Part shown: positions 53,307-62,503 of the stretch, in pieces
Layout of the letters: the number at the start of each line of letters is the position of its first letter
How positions within the stretch are numbered: the stretch's first letter is position 1
NCBI GenBank assembly: GCA_963727535.1
Contig: CAVSGR010000003.1
Span: 21,214-85,213, forward strand
Source: RBG-16-34-14 sp963727535
GTDB taxonomy: Bacteria; Bacteroidota; Ignavibacteria; Ignavibacteriales; Ignavibacteriaceae
Direction: 5' to 3'
Length of the DNA stretch: 64,000 nt
The notes under the pieces: model-generated
Told to the model about the DNA's origin: nothing
Seen by the model: the letters and a program-made list of their open reading frames with translations, nothing else
The model's database searches: none
Made by a program: the position numbers and the translations under genes

Positions 53307-53672
53307 CTAGCTTCCAAATTCTTTCCGGAATTCCTCGGCATCATAGTAGACTCTTATATTCTGTATCTTCCCATCGTCTACCGTATATACCTCTCCCATA
53401 TTGCATTCAATTTCATTGCCTTTAGGAGTCGCTACTTTGTATTTGCTTTCCAAGCAGACGAAATTACCACTTTCAAACGAATTGAATAGTTCATAACCTC
53501 TGACCATCTGGAGAAATCCATTATTAAGTTCTAGGAACTTTTCTTTTCCGATTACCTGTGCAACAGGTCCTGTAAAGCTAATCTTATCAGATATTAATTT
53601 CATCCACTCGTCTGTTCCGCTACCCATAGACAATTGAAAATTTTGCACTGTTTGTAGGGCTGTATTACTCAT
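53307..53672 (-). CDS. SnoaL-like / NTF2-fold protein
   Basis: A 121-residue protein with the cone-shaped NTF2-like fold: TVQNFQLSMGSGTDEWMKLI, KISFTGPVAQVIGKEKFLEL and VYTVDDGKIQNIRVYYDAEEF. This layout is typical of SnoaL-like domains, which bind small organic ligands. Located 62 bases from the TfoX gene and 57 bases from the YCII gene on the same strand. A similar fold forms the C-terminus of the ECF41-type sigma factor. Confidence 0.8.
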   Translation of the reverse strand: MSNTALQTVQNFQLSMGSGTDEWMKLISDKISFTGPVAQVIGKEKFLELNNGFLQMVRGYELFNSFESGNFVCLESKYKVATPKGNEIECNMGEVYTVDDGKIQNIRVYYDAEEFRKEFGS

Positions 53673-53729
53673 TTTTTATTCTTCTCAGTTTTTGTTAGTA
53701 AATAAGGAAATTGTATTTAATAATTGCTT

Positions 53730-54017
53730 CTAATGTGACATTGCTTCATATACTTTGGTACTGGTTACCAGAGGACAATCCTGAGCTATCTTTATGGCTT
53801 CATCAATATTGCCCGCATTTATGACTAAATAGCCTGTAATTGCATCTTTATCCATTGCAAGTTCAGTAACACCATTTTTTGTCACCTCTTTCCCATTTCT
53901 TAGTCCAATCTGCGTTTCTATTTTATCTTCTATAGATTTAAACCATTGATTCCAGGATTTCATAATTTCCGGCGTTGGCTGGATAAATCCTATTGTTATT
54001 AAAACAAATTTCTTCAT
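53730..54017 (-). CDS. YCII-related protein
   Basis: A 95-residue protein with the dimeric YciI fold: MKKFVLITIGFIQPTPEIMK, KDAITGYLVINAGNIDEAIK and the ending AQDCPLVTSTKVYEAM, the usual YCII C-terminal strand (often CPxxxxGxxxExRP). The family is thought to act on small molecules by a His/Asp pair, though no His is seen in the expected N-terminal place here. In a same-strand run with the SnoaL and TfoX genes. Confidence 0.83.
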   Translation of the reverse strand: MKKFVLITIGFIQPTPEIMKSWNQWFKSIEDKIETQIGLRNGKEVTKNGVTELAMDKDAITGYLVINAGNIDEAIKIAQDCPLVTSTKVYEAMSH

Positions 54018-54191
54018 GATTCTTTCCTAAAATGTTTATGAATATTTTCTTTTGAAAGAGGAAATAACAAATGAGACTCTTTCTACATCCTCAGGTAAAA
54101 ACTAATTTTATTTATTTGTGTGATAATAGAGATAATTAACCTTTTAGAATTGTAAAAATGGGAAATCCTGACACTTCAGGAAATAAGAAGT

Positions 54192-55019
54192 TTACTTCTT
54201 ATAAAATATTTTTCCGAAATTATTAATATTCCTTTCGTAAGCAGCGGGAGGGACTCCGGTAAATCTCCGGAACTCTTTTATAAAGTGAGCCTGATCGTAG
54301 TAAAGATTGTAAAAAATTTTATTGAGGAAAATTTCATTAGGATTATTAGCTAAAACCTGGAAAACATAAGTAAACCTTGTAATTGCACAAAGTGTTTTGG
54401 GACTGACTCCTATTTTTTCATGAAATTTCATATTGAGTCGTCTTCTGCTGTAACCGGTTTCTTTTTCCAATTGATTAATGGTAATTCTTCCAGCACCTGA
54501 TTTTATTCTATTTACACAGTAATCAAAAATTTTGTCCTCGGCACTTTTTAAAAAGAGTTTTACAAGAAATTGCTGAATCAGTTCGACTTTTTGATCAGTT
54601 GTTACTGTATCAATAATTCTTTCCTGAATGTTTTTCCCGAGCTGCCCTAGCACATCTTCAATTGAATACATTTCATTTTTGGTTTCATCCTGAGGGAATT
54701 GAAAAAAACGGTAGGCACTGGAAAGGCAAAACTCAATTCCGATAGTTCCGGATGGTTCATCCTGTTCAAAATCAATAATAGAAGAAACATCGCTAACACC
54801 CACAAAATTAATCTGTTGCTCTTTTGATATATTATAATTGCCATTAATTAATCGATAAAATCCATTTCGAAAAGGAATAATTAGTTTTATTCTCCCGTTA
54901 GGGACAATAATTTTCATATCCTCTATCGGAATCTTACCACTGCTTTCCAGCACCCAGATTTTTTCAACATGATTCTTCAAACGGGGGTTTATGGCGATAT
55001 ATCTGAATTTAATGCTCAA
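54192..55019 (-). CDS. AraC-family regulator
   Basis: A 275-residue regulator. The N-terminal sensor (about 1-140) has the YIAINPRLKNHVEKIWVLES start common to a Bacteroidota AraC subgroup. The C-terminal double HTH reads ITINQLEKETGYSRRRLNMKF and FYNLYYDQAHFIKEFRRFTGVPPAAYERN. It lies upstream of the YCII-SnoaL-TfoX run on the same strand, which it may control, and is divergent to the oxidoreductase at 55198. Confidence 0.88.
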   Translation of the reverse strand: MSIKFRYIAINPRLKNHVEKIWVLESSGKIPIEDMKIIVPNGRIKLIIPFRNGFYRLINGNYNISKEQQINFVGVSDVSSIIDFEQDEPSGTIGIEFCLSSAYRFFQFPQDETKNEMYSIEDVLGQLGKNIQERIIDTVTTDQKVELIQQFLVKLFLKSAEDKIFDYCVNRIKSGAGRITINQLEKETGYSRRRLNMKFHEKIGVSPKTLCAITRFTYVFQVLANNPNEIFLNKIFYNLYYDQAHFIKEFRRFTGVPPAAYERNINNFGKIFYKK

Positions 55020-55197
55020 ATTTTATGACTTATAGTAGAAATAATTTTATTTGTATGGGGATAAATTAAAATATTATTATATCCATAATACTACTTTAGT
55101 TTAATGGACACAATAACAATTCTGAAAAACAAATCTTTGATAATTAAATAATCAGCTATATTTTAAATAGTCGTTTAAATTATCAGGAGGAATTATA

Positions 55198-56286
55198 ATG
55201 AAATATACCCGCCGAAAATTCATTACAACAATAGGTGCAGGGTCAGCATTGCTAATGATGCCTGCTTTTCCAACATTTTCCAAGCCTCTTTTTACCGGTG
55301 ATAAAAAACTTGGTGTTGCGTTAGTCGGACTTGGAAATTATGCAACTCACGAACTTGCGCCTGCATTGCAGGAAACATCAAACTGTTATTTAAACGGAAT
55401 TGTAACGGGCACGCCTGCGAAAACAGATAAATGGAAACAGCAGTATAACATTCCGGATAAAAACATTTATAACTATGAAAACTTTGATGAGATAGCAGAT
55501 AACCAATCTATCGATGTGGTTTATGTGGTGCTTCCAAATTCAATGCATCGTGAGTTTGTGATAAGAGCAGCCAAAGCAGGAAAGCATGTTTTCTGCGAAA
55601 AACCTATGGCGCTTTCTGTTAAAGAATGTGAAGAAATGATTGATGCCTGCAGCAAAGCAGGTGTAAGACTTTTTGTCGGGTATCGTTTGCACACCGATCC
55701 TTATCATAAAGCAGCAATGAAATTCAGAACCGAAGGCGACAGCGGAATTCTGTATGTACAATCCGAATTTGGTTTTAAAATTGGTGATCCGACACAATGG
55801 AGATTAAAGAAATCTCTTGCTGGTGGCGGGGCAATGATGGATCTCGGAATTTATGCAATACAAGCTGCAAGATATTCTGTTGGTGAAGAGCCTGTTTCTG
55901 TGACAGCGCAAGAATATAAAACCGATCAGATAAAATTTGCAGAAGTGGATGAGACAATTACGTGGCAAATGGAATTTCCAGGCGGACACGTTTCCAATTC
56001 ATACACTTCATATTCTACTCCGGCAAATAATCTTTACATAAGTAAAGAAAGAAGGTGGTTTAATCTGATGCCTGCCTTTAATTATGGGGGCATTAAAGGA
56101 AAGACAAGTGAGGGTGAATTAGATTTTCCTCATATAAATCAGCAAGCAGTTCAGATGGATACTTTCACTAAATGTATTTTGGATGATTCTGAATCAGATG
56201 CAAATGGAGAAGAGGGGCTAAAAGACCTTAAAGTTATTGAAGCAATTTATAAATCCATTGAAAGTGGGACTAAAGTAAAAATATAA
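55198..56286 (+). CDS. Tat-exported Gfo/Idh/MocA-family oxidoreductase
   Basis: A 362-residue NAD(P)-dependent oxidoreductase. The N-terminus carries a twin-arginine signal (TRRKFITTIGAG), so it is exported folded with its cofactor, as in glucose-fructose oxidoreductase. The Rossmann loop is VALVGLGNYATHELAPAL, followed by FCEKPMALSVKECEEM with the conserved Lys of EKP, and GYRLHTDPYHKAAM. Probably oxidises or reduces a sugar in the periplasm. The start follows AGGAGGAATTATA, a very strong ribosome binding site. Confidence 0.9.
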   Translation: MKYTRRKFITTIGAGSALLMMPAFPTFSKPLFTGDKKLGVALVGLGNYATHELAPALQETSNCYLNGIVTGTPAKTDKWKQQYNIPDKNIYNYENFDEIADNQSIDVVYVVLPNSMHREFVIRAAKAGKHVFCEKPMALSVKECEEMIDACSKAGVRLFVGYRLHTDPYHKAAMKFRTEGDSGILYVQSEFGFKIGDPTQWRLKKSLAGGGAMMDLGIYAIQAARYSVGEEPVSVTAQEYKTDQIKFAEVDETITWQMEFPGGHVSNSYTSYSTPANNLYISKERRWFNLMPAFNYGGIKGKTSEGELDFPHINQQAVQMDTFTKCILDDSESDANGEEGLKDLKVIEAIYKSIESGTKVKI

Positions 56287-56311
56287 TAAAAATTGCTACT
56301 ATGTAAGCAAT

Positions 56312-56725
56312 ATGAAGAAGAATGAAAAAAGCAAAAGAAAATCTGCTGAACGAATGCCGGATAAGCCTTCTAAAAAATTAATAACTAATCCGGATGAAGC
56401 CGTATTAAATCTTCTGAGCAAAAGCAAAGCAGATTTATCAAAGACAAGGCTGATTAGTTTTTATTTATATTTTCCTGATGAGGAGAAAGCAAAAGAAGCA
56501 GAACGTGAATTAAAAAAAATAGGATTCGAAGTTGAATGTTCACAATCATACGATAAAAAGGACTGGCTGTGTCTTGCTTCAAATCACTTAACTCCAACTA
56601 ATAGCACCTTAACTTCACTTCGTAAAAAATTGGAAATCATTGCCGATAATCTGGGTGGTTTTTATGATGGCTGGGAAACAGGACTGGATGCAGATGAAAG
56701 TGAAGGTCTACCAAAAAATCAGTGA
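56312..56725 (+). CDS. RraB-like (ribonuclease E inhibitor) domain protein
   Basis: A 137-residue protein. After a basic N-terminal tail (about 1-45), the domain reads RLISFYLYFPDEEKAKEAER, GFEVECSQSYDKKDWLCLAS and GGFYDGWETGLD, matching the RraB/DUF695-like fold known from the E. coli RNase E regulator. In this group the domain appears as a small free protein of unclear role. It is 25 bases after the oxidoreductase gene. Confidence 0.8.
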   Translation: MKKNEKSKRKSAERMPDKPSKKLITNPDEAVLNLLSKSKADLSKTRLISFYLYFPDEEKAKEAERELKKIGFEVECSQSYDKKDWLCLASNHLTPTNSTLTSLRKKLEIIADNLGGFYDGWETGLDADESEGLPKNQ

Positions 56726-56852
56726 TCTTAAGTATCTGCAACTAATTCTTATACAAATAAGACCTATAGTATAAACCAGTTGCATGAAATAAACATCTAA
56801 GAAAAACTGTGGCTTCGGAGAAAGCAGTTACAAAAAATTACTTAGTTTTCAG

Positions 56853-56939
56853 TAACCCACGGATTTCCCGAAGGGATGGCTTTGCCAAATCCGTGGGTTA
56901 ATAAGAAAGACACAACATGACTCAACCGTTTCAACGGTT
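56853..56939. repeat. two adjacent REP-like hairpins
   Basis: TAACCCACGGATTT at 56853-56866 is perfectly complementary to AAATCCGTGGGTTA at 56887-56900 (14 bp stem, 20-base loop). Just after it AACCGTT at 56924-56930 pairs with AACGGTT at 56933-56939. Palindromes with such stems are typical REP units spread by RAYT/IS200-type transposases. No transposase of that kind lies in the window. They sit in the 257-base gap before a RibD_C gene. Confidence 0.65.
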
Positions 56940-56982
56940 TACTAATTAATTTACACAAGTGTAGTATAAATGAGGTTCTAAT

Positions 56983-57672
56983 ATGAGCAAAGTTTTTTTT
57001 AATGTTGGAATTACCCTTGACGGTTTCATAGCCGGACCAAACTGCGGAGCAAAAAATCCTTTGGGTGAAAATGGAATAAAAATACACGAATGGATGTTCA
57101 GACAAAAAGGGTTCTTAAGTCATTTAAAGCTTGAAGGTGGAGAAACAAATAATAAAGACAATGATATAATTGAAGAAACCTTTAACAGGATTGGTGCAAA
57201 CATAATGGGTAAAAATATGTTTATAGAAGGAGAAGCTAACTGGCCGGAGGAAGCGCCTTTTCATTGCCCTGTTTATGTTTTAACTAATCAAAAACGTAAA
57301 CCGTGGGAAAGACCCGGGGGAACAACATTCTTTTTTACTAATGATAATATTCATTCTGTTTTAGAAAAAGCAGAGAAGGCAGCAGGAAATAAGGATGTAA
57401 GAATATCCGGCGGCGCTTCCGCAATTCAACAATATCTTAATGCAGGATTAATTGATGAATCCAGTCTTCATATTGCACCGATAATAATGGGAAAAGGTGT
57501 TAAGTTGTTTGAAAGTATTGATAAAGAAAAATTTTCTGTTGAGATTAAAGAAGTGGTTAATTCACAAATGGTTACACATTTGTTTTATAAAGTGATAAAT
57601 CTTAATAGAACAACTCACCAAGGAAAAATTTTTATTTTACCATTTCTCTCAATGGATATCCCTTCTCATTGA
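56983..57672 (+). CDS. RibD C-terminal / DHFR-like reductase (paralogue 8)
   Basis: A 229-residue member of the longer subtype, like paralogue 3: FFNVGITLDGFIAGPNCGAK, GANIMGKNMFIEGEANWPEE, KPWERPGGTTFFF, VRISGGASAIQQYLNAGLID and SLHIAPIIMGKGVKLF. The last 25 residues (after about FYKVINL) are not domain-like and may be read-through after loss of the original stop. The start lies after GAGGTTCTAAT. Confidence 0.87.
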   Translation: MSKVFFNVGITLDGFIAGPNCGAKNPLGENGIKIHEWMFRQKGFLSHLKLEGGETNNKDNDIIEETFNRIGANIMGKNMFIEGEANWPEEAPFHCPVYVLTNQKRKPWERPGGTTFFFTNDNIHSVLEKAEKAAGNKDVRISGGASAIQQYLNAGLIDESSLHIAPIIMGKGVKLFESIDKEKFSVEIKEVVNSQMVTHLFYKVINLNRTTHQGKIFILPFLSMDIPSH

Positions 57673-57753
57673 GGAATATACTAAATATAACTATTTGATT
57701 TTTTCTGACAATAAAAGAATTCGACCTAACGCTATTTACTTTCAACCAAATCC

Positions 57754-59415
57754 TTAAATCTCTGAAATATATTCATGAACAAGCTTGATTGCCATTGCCC
57801 CTTCACCGACAGCCGAAGCTACGCGGTTCATAGCACCGGCTCTTACATCACCTGCGGAAAAGATTCCGGGTATGCAGGTTTCAAGCGGATAAGGATCACG
57901 TTCAATTTTCCATATCTTTTTGAAATTTTCAGATTTAAATAAATCACGTCCTGTAACGATAAATCCCTTTGAGTCCCTTATTATATTTAGTTTGATCCAA
58001 TCTGTAATCGGCTTAGCTCCTATGAAAATGAACAATGCAGCAGCTTCGCTGGTTTTTTGTTCGCTTGTTTCAATATTTTCTAAAGTAATGGTTTCAAGCT
58101 TGTTATTTCCTGCCGCCTCTACAATAATAGAATTAGTTATCAAAGTTATATTCTTTGTTTTATTAATCTGATCTACCAGGTAATGTGACATTGTTGCTTC
58201 CAGAGAATTTCTACGGATTACGATAAAAACTTTTTCAGCAAAACTGGAAAGATACATAGCAGCCTGACCGGCAGAATTACCTCCGCCGACAATAAAGACA
58301 TTTTTTCCTTTGCATGAGTGTGCTTCGGCTGTTGCTGCTCCATAATAAACTCCCGCGCCTGTGAGTTCATTTATTCCTTTAGTCTCCAGGGTATTATAAT
58401 CGACACCGGTAGAAATTATTATTGTATGTGTTTTTATCTCGGGACCATTTGAAAGAGATAAAATTTTATAATTGTCTTTTGTATTTATGTCAACAACCTG
58501 GCAGGGTGAAAGAAGCTCAACACCAAATCTTAAAGCCTGGGTTAAGGCTCTCCTGGTTAAATCCGCACCAGAAAGTCCTGAAGGAAATCCCAAGTAATTT
58601 TCAATTCTTGAGCTTGTACCGGCTTGTCCACCGGGCGCCTTCTTTTCTATCATCAGAGTTTTTAATCCCTCTGTACCACCATAAACCGCAGCGGCTAAAC
58701 CGGCAGGTCCCGCTCCTATAATTACAACATCATAAAGTTCTTCCGAAGCAGTTGAATTCAAGCCGATTTTTTTTGCTATTTCAATTTCATTCGGGCTTTT
58801 TAACACGGTACCGTCCTCGAATAGAACTGCCGGTAATTCATCAGTTTCTATTTTGTGAGTGTTTATTAATTCTGTACTTTCCTTGTTCAATTCTACATCA
58901 AACCACTTATACGGAATTAAATTTCCGGTTAAAAAATCCTTTATATGATGTGATAATGGAGACCATTGATAACCGATGATTTTTATTCCGGCAAAATCGG
59001 GAGTAAAGTTATTCTGCCAATCGTCGAGTAGATCAGTTATTACAGGATAAAGTTTTTCTTCAGGTGGATTCCAGGGTTTAAGCAGGTAGTAATCTAATCT
59101 TAAGGTGTTAATAGCTTTAATTGCAGCCTTAATATCTGAATAAGCGGTTAACAATACTTTTTTTGCTTCAGGAAAGAACTCCATTACACTTTCCAAAAAC
59201 ACAGTTCCTTCCATTTCAGGCATTCTCTGATCGGAGATAAAAAGAGCGACAGCTTCATTTTTTAATTTTAATTCTTTAACTGCGTCGAAGGCTTCTTTAG
59301 CCGATTCGGTTGCAAGTATTTTATAATCTTCGCGGAATTTATTCCTGATATCCCGTTGGATAGCTCTTAGTACTTGAGCATCATCATCAATTATTATAAT
59401 GAATGGAAGTTTCAT
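57754..59415 (-). CDS. response regulator fused to thioredoxin-reductase-like flavoprotein
   Basis: A 553-residue fusion. Receiver domain (1-125) with Asp10/Asp11, phospho-acceptor Asp62 (ISDQRMPEMEG) and Lys113. A glutaredoxin-like segment (about 142-218) has SPLS at 152-155 where glutaredoxins have CPxC. The C-terminal TrxR-like domain has the FAD loop GAGPAG (234-239), GGQAGTSSRIENYLGFP and the NAD(P)H loop VGGGNSAGQAA, but GAATAEAHSC replaces the CxxC region. Thus both classical disulfide centres are missing. It is 18 bases downstream of its partner kinase. Such fusions are known by annotation; their reaction is not established. Confidence 0.9.
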   Translation of the reverse strand: MKLPFIIIIDDDAQVLRAIQRDIRNKFREDYKILATESAKEAFDAVKELKLKNEAVALFISDQRMPEMEGTVFLESVMEFFPEAKKVLLTAYSDIKAAIKAINTLRLDYYLLKPWNPPEEKLYPVITDLLDDWQNNFTPDFAGIKIIGYQWSPLSHHIKDFLTGNLIPYKWFDVELNKESTELINTHKIETDELPAVLFEDGTVLKSPNEIEIAKKIGLNSTASEELYDVVIIGAGPAGLAAAVYGGTEGLKTLMIEKKAPGGQAGTSSRIENYLGFPSGLSGADLTRRALTQALRFGVELLSPCQVVDINTKDNYKILSLSNGPEIKTHTIIISTGVDYNTLETKGINELTGAGVYYGAATAEAHSCKGKNVFIVGGGNSAGQAAMYLSSFAEKVFIVIRRNSLEATMSHYLVDQINKTKNITLITNSIIVEAAGNNKLETITLENIETSEQKTSEAAALFIFIGAKPITDWIKLNIIRDSKGFIVTGRDLFKSENFKKIWKIERDPYPLETCIPGIFSAGDVRAGAMNRVASAVGEGAMAIKLVHEYISEI

Positions 59416-59433
59416 ATTTCATTCTTACTATTA

Positions 59434-60849
59434 TTAATGTTGAGAAACTGGTATGCAAATAATAAATTCAGTTTTGCCTGGAGTGGAATTAACTTTTATC
59501 TCTCCATGATGTTGATTTATTACGTTCTTTACAATGTCGAGTCCTATGCCTGTTCCTTCTCCTACTTTCTTTGTTGTAAAAAAAGGATCGAATACCCGGG
59601 AGAGAATTTCTTTAGGAATACCGAAGCCATTATCGGTAATACGAACAGTTACGTTTTTATTATCGCACATTGTTTCGATTTCTATTTCCCCATGTTGAGG
59701 AACAGCAAATATGGCGTTATCTATAATATTTGTCCATACCTGGTTCAAGGCTCCTATATAAACTTCTACTTCCGGCATATTATCACAAAAGATTTTTTTA
59801 ACCAGTATATTTTTCTCACGGATCTTATATCCAAGAAGTATTAATGTATTTTCTATATCTGTATGAATATTTGTATTATAAAGATCTCCCGATCTATCCA
59901 TTTGAACATGAGATTTAATGGCATCGACCAGCATTGAAATACGTCTGGAAGCATCTTCAAGGTCCTTTATTAACCGTTCAGAACTTAAGAGATTCTCAAG
60001 CCAGTCAAGAATATTTTGGAATGCTTCATTGTCAACACCCCGGTTAATTACTTCCAGCTCTTCTATTGAAAAACCAGCTTCGGTAAATGTTTCTGCAATC
60101 TCATTGCGATCAATAAAACCTCTTGCATTCAACCACTCGTTTAGTTCATCTTCTTCTTGAATGCGTTGAAGCGGAGTGGTTTTATTTTTTATGGAATGGT
60201 TATTTTCTTTTTCGTTTGCCATTTCCTGGGTGTTCCGAATGAGCTCTGGAGGAATATTATGCTTCAATAATTCTTCAGTAAGTTCAAAGTTAAGTTTCAA
60301 TCTTTTATCCAGCTCTTCGGATATCCTGTTAATTGCGGCTGCAGGATTGTTCAATTCATGTGCAATTCCGGCAGCAAGTTTCCCGAGCGCACTTACTTTC
60401 TCCTGTTGCATTTGTGTTGTTGCAAAAACACGGGCTCTTTCAGTCATGTAACCAATTAAACGCTGAATAAAATCGGGATTAAGCTGTTCCAGCTCCTGGA
60501 AATATTTTTTATGTAGTTTAAGCAAGCGCAGTTTTCCGACTGCATAAGAATTACCGGGAGTAGTTCGCATTCTTGAGTAGGGCAGAAGACCGCTTACGCC
60601 TCCGGTAAGCTCATTATTTTCAAAACTAAAGTAATAAACCAATTGCCCGTTCATATTCATATAAAAATTCATTTTCCCTTCCAATAGGAAAGACATTTCA
60701 TCAATGGATTGACCTGTTTTCATTATTATATCCCCATCCTCATGCTCTTTATATTCCGAATGGGTCAAAATCCATTCAAGATGCTCGTCGGGCAGATCGC
60801 GCAGGGCAATAATCTTCTTTAATTCTTCAATTGTTACAGATTTGCTCAT
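59434..60849 (-). CDS. histidine kinase with cyclic-nucleotide-binding-like domain
   Basis: A 471-residue soluble kinase without membrane helices. The N-terminal cNMP/Crp-like domain spans about 5-125 (HEDGDIIMKTGQSIDEMSFL). HisKA has His164 in AAGIAHELNNPAAAI, and the HATPase domain shows NIIDNAIFAVP, DNGFGIP and GTGIGLDIV. The gene is 18 bases upstream of the receiver-TrxR fusion, its probable substrate. A cytoplasmic ligand, possibly a nucleotide or redox cue, should be sensed. The arrangement couples a kinase to an enzyme rather than a transcription factor. Confidence 0.92.
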   Translation of the reverse strand: MSKSVTIEELKKIIALRDLPDEHLEWILTHSEYKEHEDGDIIMKTGQSIDEMSFLLEGKMNFYMNMNGQLVYYFSFENNELTGGVSGLLPYSRMRTTPGNSYAVGKLRLLKLHKKYFQELEQLNPDFIQRLIGYMTERARVFATTQMQQEKVSALGKLAAGIAHELNNPAAAINRISEELDKRLKLNFELTEELLKHNIPPELIRNTQEMANEKENNHSIKNKTTPLQRIQEEDELNEWLNARGFIDRNEIAETFTEAGFSIEELEVINRGVDNEAFQNILDWLENLLSSERLIKDLEDASRRISMLVDAIKSHVQMDRSGDLYNTNIHTDIENTLILLGYKIREKNILVKKIFCDNMPEVEVYIGALNQVWTNIIDNAIFAVPQHGEIEIETMCDNKNVTVRITDNGFGIPKEILSRVFDPFFTTKKVGEGTGIGLDIVKNVINQHHGEIKVNSTPGKTEFIICIPVSQH

Positions 60850-61087
60850 ACAATACCTAAGAAAAATCTAATAATAATTTCTTTGTGATAACAAACCACA
60901 CTTAATTTAGTCATTTTTAATTAGCTTTTTCAAGTTTTATTTCTATAATAAAGATTGGAGAAGGAACTATTCTGAGGTTAAACATTTATCTTGATAAAAT
61001 ATTAAAAAAATGATAAGAATGTGGCGATAATACTTCCAAAGAATTAAATTTTAGTATACAGTTCAAAAATAAATAAAGGGAGAAATA

Positions 61088-61918
61088 ATGGAAGGAATAA
61101 ATGCAAACACGGTGCAGAATTATAGTCAAAAATTGATTGATCTGGCAATTCAATACGGGCCCAAATTACTTTTAACTATAGTCGTACTAATTGTGGGATT
61201 ATGGATTGTAAAACTTTTAGTTAAAGCAACAAACAAGGCAATGGAACGGTCCGGAGTAGAAGCTTCTCTTAGAAAATTTCTAAGCACTTTGTTCCGGGTA
61301 CTCTTAAAAGTTTTGTTGTTAATAAGTGTTGCAACGATGTTAGGAATCGAGACGACATCTTTTGTTGCCATATTAGGTGCAGCAGGTTTAGCCGTGGGCT
61401 TAGCCTTACAAGGAGGTCTGGCAAACTTTGCCGGTGGAGTTTTGATTCTGATTTTCAAGCCTTTTAAAGTAGGTGATTTTATCGATGCACAGGGTCATGC
61501 AGGAGTTGTTAGTGAAATAACTGTTTTTACAACAGTACTTAAAACACCTGATAATAAAACAATAATAATTCCAAACGGTGCTTTATCAAACGGAAGTATG
61601 GTAAATTATTCCACTGAAGAAAAACGACGTGTCGATATGGTTTTCGGTATCGGTTATGGAGATGACATTAGTAAAGCCAAACAGATATTAAGAAGAATTG
61701 TTGATGAAGATGAAAGAGTGTTAAAAGATCCCGCTCCGCAAATTGTAGTTGCAGAGCTTGCAGACAGTTCTGTTAATTTTAATTTCAGAGTCTGGTGTAC
61801 AGGTGCGGATTATTGGGACATTTTTTTCGATATGAATGAGAAAGTAAAACTGGAATTTGATAAAGAAGGTATATCAATTCCGTTTCCACAGAGAGATGTG
61901 CATTTGTATAATCAATGA
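61088..61918 (+). CDS. MscS-family mechanosensitive ion channel
   Basis: A 276-residue small-conductance channel, close to the length of E. coli MscS (286). Helices lie at about 20-45 and 68-90; the pore helix region is FVAILGAAGLAVGLALQGGL followed by ANFAGGVLILIFKPFKVGDF with its Gly/Ala pattern, and the cytoplasmic beta and alpha/beta domains follow. It opens under membrane tension to release solutes. The start follows AAAGGGAGAAATA. Monocistronic, divergent to the kinase. Confidence 0.93.
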   Translation: MEGINANTVQNYSQKLIDLAIQYGPKLLLTIVVLIVGLWIVKLLVKATNKAMERSGVEASLRKFLSTLFRVLLKVLLLISVATMLGIETTSFVAILGAAGLAVGLALQGGLANFAGGVLILIFKPFKVGDFIDAQGHAGVVSEITVFTTVLKTPDNKTIIIPNGALSNGSMVNYSTEEKRRVDMVFGIGYGDDISKAKQILRRIVDEDERVLKDPAPQIVVAELADSSVNFNFRVWCTGADYWDIFFDMNEKVKLEFDKEGISIPFPQRDVHLYNQ

Positions 61919-62033
61919 TGGATTTGGTATGGAAAAAACTATTAATAGCATTGTCTAGACTTTATTTAATTCAATTATATTTTTCGTCGGTTATTCTCCG
62001 GATTATTTCTAAAACTAAAATTTTAGATGTAAT

Positions 62034-62300
62034 ATGGAATCAAAATCTCAAGAGAAAGCTCATCTTCTTCAGAAATAGTTAGCAGATTATACACTTTTTC
62101 AAGAAATGGATCTAGGTTCCTTTATTCGATTAGATAAGTCAGGGAAAATACTTTTTGCTAATAAAGCAGCCAGAAATCTATTAGGAGAAAATGATATTCT
62201 TAAAAGTAACTGGCTAAAAATATTTCAGGGGTTTAGCGAAGAAATGTTGCAAGAGATTATTGAGTCAAAGGAGCCGTTGTCAATCGATTCAATGGGATAA
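62034..62300 (+). pseudogene. PAS-domain fragment with in-frame stop
   Basis: ATG at 62034 opens MESKSQEKAHLLQK, then a TAG at 62076-62078 interrupts, and the same frame continues to DLGSFIRLDKSGKILFANKAAR and LLGENDILKSNWLKIFQG, a PAS core, stopping at 62298-62300. The kinase or cyclase part expected after a PAS domain is absent. It lies in the 585-base gap after mscS, whose remaining sequence holds only the inverted repeat at 62425-62479. Confidence 0.65.
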
Positions 62301-62424
62301 AAATTGATAGGAGCTATTAATAATTTACCAGTAATCGAGATAAGATAATTTGTAGAAAAAATATTGTTACACCTCAGTAATTAAAATTCTTAAACCCAGT
62401 CGAACTAAGGATGACATCAAAAAA

Positions 62425-62479
62425 CCGTTTCGTCAATAAGCCACTATGGTGTAAGCATAATAACTGAGAGACGAAACGG
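62425..62479. repeat. inverted repeat
   Basis: CCGTTTCGTC at 62425-62434 pairs perfectly with GACGAAACGG at 62470-62479, with a 35-base loop. It lies 25 bases past the 3' end of the leftward SnoaL gene, so it could act as a terminator for it or be a REP-type relic; no T-run is present. Confidence 0.55.
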
Positions 62480-62503
62480 AACTTTAATTTTTATGAATTA
62501 ATT

